Source of the DNA: DASRJW01 sp964567755
GTDB taxonomy: Bacteria; Krumholzibacteriota; Krumholzibacteriia; G020349025
Assembly: GCA_964567755.1 (NCBI GenBank)
Contig: CAZMNW010000015.1
Location: 62,001 to 126,000, forward strand
DNA length: 64,000 bases
Direction of reading: 5' to 3'
Shown here: positions 53,550-61,011 of the stretch, one piece after another
Layout: each line of letters opens with the position of its first letter
How positions within the stretch are numbered: position 1 is the stretch's first letter
Position numbers and translations under genes: made by a program
The notes under the pieces: model-generated
Seen by the model: only the letters and a program-made list of their open reading frames with translations
The model's database searches: none
What the model was told of the DNA's origin: nothing

Positions 53550-53977
53550 AGAGCGACATCAACGTCACACCGCTCGTGGATGTGATGCTGGTCATGCTCA
53601 TCATCTTCATGCTCGTGACGCCGCTGCTGCAGAAGGGCGTGGGCGTACAGCTGCCGGCGGCGCGCAACGTCAAAGCAGTGTCGGAGAGTGAAGAGAGGGT
53701 CATCGTGGTCGCTTTGCGGGCGAATGGCGAGCTGTATCTCGGCAGCGACCGGCTGGACTGGGATCATCTCGACCCGGAGCTTCGTATCCGGCTCAAGAGC
53801 AACCCGGCGTTGCAGCTGCAGATCAAGGCCGACCGCAATGCCCGCTTCGGAGACATCAAGAAGATCGTCCGCGCCGGGCGCACGGCGGGGTTCGATAACG
53901 CCGCCTTCATTGCCGAGGAGATCAAGCCCGAAGCAAGCGACGCCGGCCACTCGAAGCGGAAGGGTTCTGGAGGCTAG
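53522..53977 (+). CDS. exbD: ExbD/TolR family protein, copy 1
   Basis: 151 residues; ATG 53522 sits inside the end of exbB (28-base overlap) with GGAG upstream. The transmembrane helix DVMLVMLIIFMLVTPLLQKG contains the proton-relay Asp in INVTPLVDVMLV and the periplasmic TolR-like domain follows (RVIVVALRANGELYLG). A second copy follows immediately. Confidence 0.93.
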   Translation: MEIGDDQELKSDINVTPLVDVMLVMLIIFMLVTPLLQKGVGVQLPAARNVKAVSESEERVIVVALRANGELYLGSDRLDWDHLDPELRIRLKSNPALQLQIKADRNARFGDIKKIVRAGRTAGFDNAAFIAEEIKPEASDAGHSKRKGSGG

Positions 53978-53979
53978 CT

Positions 53980-54432
53980 ATGCCCGTGGGCTTGGGGGGA
54001 CTGGATCAGCAGAAGTCCGACATCAACGTCACGCCCCTCATCGACGTGTTGCTGGTGTTGTTGGTCATTTTCATGATGATCACGCCATTGCTTACCAAGG
54101 CAATGGACTCGAGCATCCCGAAAAAGACAGACCAACCGCTGCCGCAAGAGTTTGTCGACAAGCAGCTCGTTCTCAGCGTCACCACAGATGCCCGCTATTT
54201 CCTGAACCGCGAAGAGCTGAGCTTCCTCAATCTCGCCACGCGCCTGCGCGAGGTATTCACCCAACGGGGAGGAGGGCGAGTCGTCTTCGTCAACGCCGAC
54301 GACGGCGTGCCGTACGGGCTCGTGGCTCAAGCCATGGATGTCTGCTACGGGGCCGGCGCCGAAACTGTCGGCATCGTGATGGAATCGATCGAGGCCCCTA
54401 CGTCCGCAACCGAGCTTCCTGGTACCCCATGA
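53980..54432 (+). CDS. exbD: ExbD/TolR family protein, copy 2
   Basis: 150 residues, ATG 53980, two bases after the copy-1 stop. KSDINVTPLIDVLLVLLVIF has the same Asp-containing helix; the periplasmic domain diverges from copy 1. Two ExbD-type proteins per operon are common in TonB systems of FCB-related bacteria, possibly giving hetero-oligomers or separate specificities. Confidence 0.93.
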   Translation: MPVGLGGLDQQKSDINVTPLIDVLLVLLVIFMMITPLLTKAMDSSIPKKTDQPLPQEFVDKQLVLSVTTDARYFLNREELSFLNLATRLREVFTQRGGGRVVFVNADDGVPYGLVAQAMDVCYGAGAETVGIVMESIEAPTSATELPGTP

Positions 54433-55493
54433 GAGCGCCCTGCGCCCCGCCACGGAGAACGCGCGCGTCATCGAAACGCACCTTATTCTGGATGGGTGCA
54501 ATGTCGATGGCGATCATCGCGTCTTTCCCGCCGTCTTTGCAGACGGATGCGAACGGTCCGTGGATCCGCGGTGGACCGCCACCCGCCGCGGCGCAGCTCA
54601 TCGAGGACTATCGTTTCAAGGGCAAGGTCGTCGACACGACGGGCATGCCGATTCCCAAGGTCCAGGTCACATTCCGCGAGGTGGAAACGGGGGGCCGCAT
54701 TGTCTTCACGACCAAGGACGATGGCACGTTCGATCGCCGCATGATTACGCACGGCGTCTACGAAGTTCTTTTCGAAAAGACGGGATACGTTTCACGCACG
54801 GAAAAGTTCGATTGGTCGTTCTCTCCGACCGGTACCATCGTCAAGGAAGCGACCATCGTGCTCGAAAACCAGCGCGATCGAGCGCGGCGTGAGCTGGGTA
54901 AGAAATCCGCGGCGATTTACGAGGAGGCCTACGCGGCTCTCGCGGCCGGCGACTGTCCAACGGCGCGCAAAAAGGCCGAAGAGCTCCTGGCTCTCGGAGC
55001 GGGCGATTGGGAGTATGCCGTGCGCTTCGTGCTCGCTCGTTGCTATGCCAGTCTCGGAGAGCTGGACTCCTCCGTGTACGAGTACCGCAACGTCCTTGCG
55101 CAGAAACCGGATTTATTCGAGGCCCGCTTCGATCTGGGGCTAGTTCTGGAGCGTCAGGGACAGGCCGACGAGGCGTTGATCGAGTACGCAGCGGCCGCGG
55201 CTCTGCGCCCCGACGATGCGGAGGTGCAGTACAACCTCGGCGCCATCTTGTTTCGGAAGCAGGAACTCGAACGCGCCCGGCCATATTTCGAAAAGGCCGT
55301 CGCGCTCGACTCCCTGCATGCGCAGGCAGCCAAGGCCCTCGGGTTCGTTCACATTCAGTCACAAACCAAGGATCTCGTGGCCGCAAAGCGCCTGCTGCAG
55401 CGCTATCTCACCCTCGAGCCCGATGCCCTAGATGCGGCGCAAATCCGCGAGCTGGTGCAGGAACTCGAAACACCGCCATCTGCTCCCAAGTGA
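54429..55493 (+). CDS. Secreted TPR protein with carboxypeptidase-regulatory-like domain
   Basis: 354 residues. ATG 54429 overlaps the exbD stop (ATGA). After a signal segment (TLFWMGAMSMAIIASFPPSL) a beta-sandwich YRFKGKVVDTTGMPIPKVQV appears, the start of a CarboxypepD_reg-like domain, with ITHGVYEVLFEKTGYVSRTE. Then tetratricopeptide repeats fill the second half (YASLGELDSSVYEYRNVLAQ; LGLVLERQGQADEALIEYAA; LGAILFRKQELERARPYFEK). Placed in the TonB operon, it is probably a periplasmic accessory protein. Confidence 0.82.
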   Translation: MRAPCAPPRRTRASSKRTLFWMGAMSMAIIASFPPSLQTDANGPWIRGGPPPAAAQLIEDYRFKGKVVDTTGMPIPKVQVTFREVETGGRIVFTTKDDGTFDRRMITHGVYEVLFEKTGYVSRTEKFDWSFSPTGTIVKEATIVLENQRDRARRELGKKSAAIYEEAYAALAAGDCPTARKKAEELLALGAGDWEYAVRFVLARCYASLGELDSSVYEYRNVLAQKPDLFEARFDLGLVLERQGQADEALIEYAAAAALRPDDAEVQYNLGAILFRKQELERARPYFEKAVALDSLHAQAAKALGFVHIQSQTKDLVAAKRLLQRYLTLEPDALDAAQIRELVQELETPPSAPK

Positions 55494-55576
55494 TGCGTCG
55501 GGTGCGGCAGTGCGCGTGCGGTAGGCTCGCGCGCCTTCGCCTGAGGTCCGGGGCCATCTTCGAAGCGATGTGAGTT

Positions 55577-57946
55577 ATGGTCGGGACTCTGCTTGGACGG
55601 TATCGACTCCTGGAAAAGATCGGCGCCGGCGGGATGGGCGTCGTCTATCGCGCCAGGGACGAGCGGCTCGAGCGCGACGTTGCGGTGAAGATCCTTCCAG
55701 CTGGCACTCTCGCCGATGAGGCCCAACGGCGGCGCTTCCGCAAAGAGGCGCTTGTTCTCTCGAAGCTCAACCATGCGAACATTGCCATGGTGCTCGACTT
55801 CGACACGCAGGAGGGTGTCGACTTCCTGGTCATGGAGTACGTCCCGGGCGAGACGCTGGACGATAAGCTGGCGCGGGGTGCGCTTCCGGAGAGCGAAGTG
55901 CAGCGTCTGGGGATGCAGCTCGCGCAAGGACTGGTGGAGGCCCATGAGAAATGGGTGGTGCATCGCGACCTCAAACCGGGAAACCTGCAGGTCACGCCGG
56001 ACGGGCAACTCAAGATCCTCGACTTTGGGGTGGCGAGCCTGCGGCAGCCGGTGAGCGAGACATCCACGACACGCGGCCTGAGCCGGGCGACTGCGAGCGC
56101 AGCGAGCGACACGGGAGACTTCGCCGGCACCGTTCCCTACATGTCCCCAGAGCAGCTGAGCGGAGGGAAGGTCGACGCGCGCAGCGACGTCTATGCTGCC
56201 GGGACCGTGCTCTACGAGATGGCCACCGGGAAGAGGCCATTTTGGGAGGTGCAGGGCCCCCAGCTCGTCGCCGCGATCTTGAACCAGACTCCGCCGGTGC
56301 CCACCACTCTCAACCGCGAGATCTCGCCGGAGCTGGAGAGCGTCGTCCTCAAGGCTCTCGAGAAAGAACCCGATCACCGTTATCAATCGGCCCGCGAGCT
56401 TCGAATGGACCTGGAGCGGCTCGGGACGAGCGCGCCGCTCCTGGCGCAACGGCCCCGGCCGCGTCGGCGCCGTCGGTGGCTCGCGCTTGCGGGCGCCGCT
56501 GCTGTTCTGGTTGTTGCTGGTCTCATGCTGAATGCATACGGACTCCGTGACCGTTTCCTGGGCCGAAGCAGCCGAATCCGATCGCTCGCAGTGCTGCCGA
56601 TCGAGAACCTCTCCGGCGACCCGAACCAGGAGTACTTCGCCGACGGCATGACGGATCAGCTGATCACCGATCTGGCCCAGATCACAGCGCTCAAGGTGAT
56701 CTCGCGGACCTCGAGTATGCAGTACAAGTCCGTGAGGAAGCCCCTGCGCGAGATCGCGCGCGAGCTGGGCGTGGAAGCCATCGTGGCAGGTTCCGTTCTG
56801 CGCTCTGGGGAGCGGATGCGGATCACGGCCCAGTTGATCCGTGCCTCGACCGACGAGCACATCTGGGCCCAGAGCTATGACCGCGACGTGAGCGACTTCC
56901 TGGCGCTCCAAAACGAGGTGGCGCGTGCCATCACCGACACGATTCGAGTCACAGTCGCGCCGGGAGAACTCGCCAGTCCATCCCAGACCCGTAAGGTGGA
57001 TCCCCTGGCGCTCGAGGCTTACCTGAAGGGGCGCTACCAGTACGATCACAGCCAACTCGAGAGTGCCATCGCGAGCTTCGAGCAGGCGATCACGATCGAT
57101 CCAGGCTACGCGCAGGCCTATGCCGGACTGGCGCGCACCTATTGCCAGGGTTCGGGCGGTGTATTCGATTCCGAGGAAGCCTTGCCGAAGGCAAAGGCGG
57201 CCGCGAAGAGGGCGCTCGAGCTCGACCCCGGCCTAGCCGACGTTTACACCGACTTCGGCTACTTCAAGGCGTTCTACGAATGGAAGTGGCAGGAGGCCGA
57301 GGCGGACTTCAAACGAGCCATTCAGCTCCACCCGGGTGGCGCGACCGGGCACTCGCAGTACGCGTACTATCTGACCTTAACGAAGCGTTTCGATGAAGCG
57401 ATCGTCGAGTATCGCCGCGCCCGGGAGCTCGATCCTCTCTCAGTGGCGATCGAAATCGGATCCCTGATTCCTCTGAATTGGGGCCGAAGGTACGATCAGG
57501 CGATCCAGGCCGCCTCGAAGGTCCTCGAGTCCCGTCCGGACGACCGCGCAGCGAAGTTGATCCGGGGGCAAGCGTATCTGTTCGAGAAACGTTACGCCGA
57601 GTCGATTGCGCAGCTGCGGCAGCTGGTCGACTCGGGCGACACGGGTTTCTGGGACCTCTCGTCTCTCGGCTCCGCCTATGCCCGGTCGGGGAATCGAAGC
57701 GAGGCGTTGAAGATCCTGCAACGGATGCAGGCGAGTCCGAAGGACATGGAGCTTCACGCCTACTGCGTAGCCGTGCTGTACACGGCCCTTGGAGACAAAG
57801 ATCGTGCCTTCGAATGGCTGGACAAGAGCATCGAGTCTCACTCCGAGGAAGCCACGGCCATCCCGGTGGACCCACTTCTGGATGCCCTGCGTGAAGACCC
57901 GAGGTACAAGGCTCTCTTGCCCCGGCTCGGTTTCCCAGCGGGATGA
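55577..57946 (+). CDS. Ser/Thr protein kinase with FlgO-like and TPR domains
   Basis: 789 residues, ATG 55577. Kinase: GAGGMGVVYRARD (17-29), Lys38, HRDLKPGN (129-136), DFGVASL and GTVPYMSPEQLSGG, a complete RD-type Hanks kinase. After a transmembrane helix (LALAGAAAVLVVAGLMLNAY, about 302-321) a FlgO/CHASE-like part reads LAVLPIENLSGDPNQEYFAD, as in adenylate-cyclase-linked proteins, then eight or so tetratricopeptide units to the C-terminus. This type of one-component signalling protein is frequent in Gemmatimonadota and acidobacteria. It lies 84 bases after the TPR gene and is probably a separate unit. Confidence 0.92.
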   Translation: MVGTLLGRYRLLEKIGAGGMGVVYRARDERLERDVAVKILPAGTLADEAQRRRFRKEALVLSKLNHANIAMVLDFDTQEGVDFLVMEYVPGETLDDKLARGALPESEVQRLGMQLAQGLVEAHEKWVVHRDLKPGNLQVTPDGQLKILDFGVASLRQPVSETSTTRGLSRATASAASDTGDFAGTVPYMSPEQLSGGKVDARSDVYAAGTVLYEMATGKRPFWEVQGPQLVAAILNQTPPVPTTLNREISPELESVVLKALEKEPDHRYQSARELRMDLERLGTSAPLLAQRPRPRRRRRWLALAGAAAVLVVAGLMLNAYGLRDRFLGRSSRIRSLAVLPIENLSGDPNQEYFADGMTDQLITDLAQITALKVISRTSSMQYKSVRKPLREIARELGVEAIVAGSVLRSGERMRITAQLIRASTDEHIWAQSYDRDVSDFLALQNEVARAITDTIRVTVAPGELASPSQTRKVDPLALEAYLKGRYQYDHSQLESAIASFEQAITIDPGYAQAYAGLARTYCQGSGGVFDSEEALPKAKAAAKRALELDPGLADVYTDFGYFKAFYEWKWQEAEADFKRAIQLHPGGATGHSQYAYYLTLTKRFDEAIVEYRRARELDPLSVAIEIGSLIPLNWGRRYDQAIQAASKVLESRPDDRAAKLIRGQAYLFEKRYAESIAQLRQLVDSGDTGFWDLSSLGSAYARSGNRSEALKILQRMQASPKDMELHAYCVAVLYTALGDKDRAFEWLDKSIESHSEEATAIPVDPLLDALREDPRYKALLPRLGFPAG

Positions 57947-58005
57947 TTTCACCTGATTCTCAAACTGATCCTCAATGAAGAAGACGCAGACGTTTTTTCT
58001 TAACG

Positions 58006-60900
58006 CTAGAACCTCGTGCGTGCGGCGAAACGGATCTGCCGCGGTTGCTGGAACACCACGGGTTTGCCGAAGTCGGGGTTCTCGAACTCCGGAAAGGGGC
58101 CGCCGCCCAGTGCCGGGTTGATGGCGCCGCCGCGCTCGAATTCGTGCTCGTAATCCAGTTCCTTCTGCTGGTTGAAGATGTTGAAGACATCGAAGATCAG
58201 ATCGATGTTGCTGCCTCCGAGACCCAACGGGTAGTCGAAGTGCAACCCGATGTCGGTGGTGGTCGGCGTCCGCCCGCTGCCACCGCGCTCCTCGATAGGG
58301 ATCTCGGCGCCGAGGTACACTTCGTTGAACCCGAGCTTGGTCTTCGGAATGCCGCTTTGCACCTTGAAGCTCAAGCCGGCCTTGAGCTTGAAATCGAAAC
58401 CGTACGAGCCGAAGAGATTGAAAACGTGCGTTCGGTCGTTCAACAAGAGCCCGTCTTCGATCAAGTACTTGAAGATGTCCGGGTCCTTGAGGTACGGGAA
58501 GTCGAAGAGCGAGGTGATGAACGGGTCCGGCTGGCCGTTCTCACGCCTGAAGTAGCCCTCGTAGTTGCCCTCGAGACGCGACCAAGTGTAGGAGCCGAGC
58601 ATCTGCCAGCTCTCGTGTAAACGCTTGTCGAGCTTGAGCGTCACCGCGTCGTAATTGCGCGACGGTTTGGGGGATCCAAGCTCGGGCGACGGGTTGGTGA
58701 TGAAGTAGCTGCCGAAGCTCTCGGTGCCGTTCAAGATTCCCGAGTACGTCGAGAGCGCCACGTCTTCCAGCGTGCGGCCGAGCCTGCGGTTGATGTAGCT
58801 CACGCCAATGTTGAAGAACGGTAGCACTTCGCGCTCCACGGACGCGATGTATTCATCCTGGTAGGTGAGCCCAGCGTTGGGATCGATCACCGTCGGTGAG
58901 TCGCCGAAGGTGAAGAAGCTGTCGGTGATGATGTTGTTCGGGTCGATGATCCGAGGGTTGGATGGATCGCTCAAATCCACGTTGGTGATCGGGTAACTGA
59001 CCGCCGCGCCGATCTCCTGAGACATGGCACGCACAGCCAGGTCCTGGGGAATCTTGCCGTAGAATCGTCCATAGGCGAACGACAACTTGGTCTTGTTGTC
59101 CTTCGTCGGATCGATGGTAACGTGTGCGCGCGGGGCCCAGTTGCCGTCCCACTTGAAATCCGTAATAGTGCCAGTGAGTTCTTCCTGCTCGTAGCGCACG
59201 CCGGCCATCAGGTTCAGCCACTTGGTGATGCTCCAGGAATCCGAAAGATAAAAGGCCAGGTAACGCGCTTTGGTTTCCGCGTTGAGGTCCCCGACACGGA
59301 CGCTGCCGATGCGGAAAATGGCGTCACCGGGGACGTGCAGTGAGGTATCAGCCGGGGTGATGTCCCAGACGAATCCGCTCGAAGACTTCCGTCCGTCCGG
59401 AAGCGTAACGGTTCCCGGTGTCCCGGTGATGTTGGTGATGTTGTCGTAGTGGATGTCCTGAAACTCGACGCCGTAGCGGAAGTTGTGCTCGCCGCGCGCC
59501 TGGACAAAGTTGGAGAGCTTGAGTCGGTACTGCAGGTTCCACGACTCGCTTTGGTTGAAGTAGCCAACACCGCCGTAGCGGACCGAAACCGCGGGACGGA
59601 AGTCGATCCCCGATGGTTGGTTGACCGCAAACCCTTCCTTGAACTCGTCTCGATGGTAGCCGACGGAGCCTTCGGCGAACCAGTTCGGAAGCAGCTCGCC
59701 TTCCCAGCGGCCAGCGACGTTGTGACCGCCGAAGGTGAGCTTCGAAAACCGCGTGGACGGATTCTCCACCACGAGCGCGTTTTCGCGCTGCGGGCCGAGC
59801 ACGCCCGTGGATGGATCCCCGAACCCGGAAAGGCTGAAGGTGTGTTTCGGGTTCACGAACCACTTGGCGTTGGCCGCATAGTTGTAAGTGGTGCGCTCAA
59901 TTTGCATCTGGTGATCGAACCCAAAGGCATCACGTGCGGCCTGCGGCGTCCGGCGTGTCCGGGTGGTGAACGTGGGATCGAAGGCGACGAACCAGAACGC
60001 CTTGTCCTGCACGATGGGCCCACCGGCCTCGAAACCAAAATCGGTGCTCTCGAAACTGACCGCGTCAAAGTTGGCGTTGGCGCGATCGGTCGTCGCCCGA
60101 CCCCCTTCCAGATTCTCGGATTGATAGTAGGTGAACAGGCTGCCCGTGACCTGGTTGCCGCCGGTCTTGGTCACCAAGTTGACGTAACCGCCGAGCGCCT
60201 CGCCGAACTCCGGCTCGTAGCCGCCGGTCTTGACTTGAATCTCCTTGATGTAGTCGAAGTTGACGCCCGTCCCCAGTGTGCCGAACACATAGGAGAACGA
60301 GCCGGCGCTGCCGAATCCGGTGTTGCCGATGTTGACGCCGTCCACCATGTAGGTGTTCTCGAGGCCGCTCGCGCCGTTGATCGAAGGGTTCGAGTCCTCG
60401 GCGCCGGGAATGCCACCGACGACAACGCCGGGCACGAGGGACAGGGTGCTGGAGAAGTTACGCCCAACCGGGACGCTGGATATCAGTTCCGCGCTGAGCG
60501 TGGCCCCTATCGTCGTGGTCGAAAGATCCACGACAGGTGCGGTGCCGATGACTTCGATCGTCTCGGTCACACCCGGCGTGAGCACGACTTCGATGCGCAC
60601 GCGGGAACCGAGACGGACGTCGAGACTCTGGCGCTCGACCGTGTTGAACCCGGAGAGGATTGCCTTGAGGCCGTAGGTTCCGGGCGAGAGTTGCGGGAAG
60701 CGGAAACCGCCGTTCGCATCCGTCACTGCGGTCTTAGGGCCCTGCAGCGAGGAGAGCGTCACCGTCACCCCGGGCAACGCGGCGCCTTGTTTGTCGACGA
60801 CCGTGCCTTCGAGAGTACCAGTGGTGGTTTCTTGAGCCCGCGCGGGTGTCAGAACTGCGGAAGAAAGGAACAGGCACAAGAAGACACAAAGCCATTTCAT
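58006..60900 (-). CDS. Oar-like TonB-dependent receptor, copy 1
   Basis: 964-residue outer-membrane receptor. ATG 60900 has AGGAG six bases upstream. Signal peptide, then a CarboxypepD_reg-like N-terminal domain (GTLEGTVVDKQGAALPGVTV; LKAILSGFNTVERQ), a plug domain with NFSSTLSLVPGVVVGGIPGA and MVDGVNIGNTGFGSAGSFSY, and a large beta barrel ending FAARTRF. This resembles Oar proteins of myxobacteria and other TonB-dependent transporters without a SusD partner. The paralog at 61012-63903 is nearly identical; differences concentrate in surface-loop segments around residues 360-560. Substrate unknown. Confidence 0.93.
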   Translation of the reverse strand: MKWLCVFLCLFLSSAVLTPARAQETTTGTLEGTVVDKQGAALPGVTVTLSSLQGPKTAVTDANGGFRFPQLSPGTYGLKAILSGFNTVERQSLDVRLGSRVRIEVVLTPGVTETIEVIGTAPVVDLSTTTIGATLSAELISSVPVGRNFSSTLSLVPGVVVGGIPGAEDSNPSINGASGLENTYMVDGVNIGNTGFGSAGSFSYVFGTLGTGVNFDYIKEIQVKTGGYEPEFGEALGGYVNLVTKTGGNQVTGSLFTYYQSENLEGGRATTDRANANFDAVSFESTDFGFEAGGPIVQDKAFWFVAFDPTFTTRTRRTPQAARDAFGFDHQMQIERTTYNYAANAKWFVNPKHTFSLSGFGDPSTGVLGPQRENALVVENPSTRFSKLTFGGHNVAGRWEGELLPNWFAEGSVGYHRDEFKEGFAVNQPSGIDFRPAVSVRYGGVGYFNQSESWNLQYRLKLSNFVQARGEHNFRYGVEFQDIHYDNITNITGTPGTVTLPDGRKSSSGFVWDITPADTSLHVPGDAIFRIGSVRVGDLNAETKARYLAFYLSDSWSITKWLNLMAGVRYEQEELTGTITDFKWDGNWAPRAHVTIDPTKDNKTKLSFAYGRFYGKIPQDLAVRAMSQEIGAAVSYPITNVDLSDPSNPRIIDPNNIITDSFFTFGDSPTVIDPNAGLTYQDEYIASVEREVLPFFNIGVSYINRRLGRTLEDVALSTYSGILNGTESFGSYFITNPSPELGSPKPSRNYDAVTLKLDKRLHESWQMLGSYTWSRLEGNYEGYFRRENGQPDPFITSLFDFPYLKDPDIFKYLIEDGLLLNDRTHVFNLFGSYGFDFKLKAGLSFKVQSGIPKTKLGFNEVYLGAEIPIEERGGSGRTPTTTDIGLHFDYPLGLGGSNIDLIFDVFNIFNQQKELDYEHEFERGGAINPALGGGPFPEFENPDFGKPVVFQQPRQIRFAARTRF

Positions 60901-60940
60901 GGCTTCTCCTCATTGCGGACCTGTTCGACCTGGCGCGCAA

Positions 60941-60970
60941 AGCCTAGAGAGCCAACGCGTGTCGTGTCAA
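60941..60970 (-). promoter_or_regulatory. Promoter of receptor copy 1
   Basis: Reading the minus strand, TTGACA (60965-60970) is separated by 18 bases from TAGGCT (60941-60946). The same arrangement with a better -10 occurs before the second receptor, so both elements are likely functional. It lies 41 bases before the receptor start. Confidence 0.6.
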
Positions 60971-61011
60971 GCAGCTGGTCACCGGCAAGCGCACTCCAGG
61001 TTGTCTTGGCG

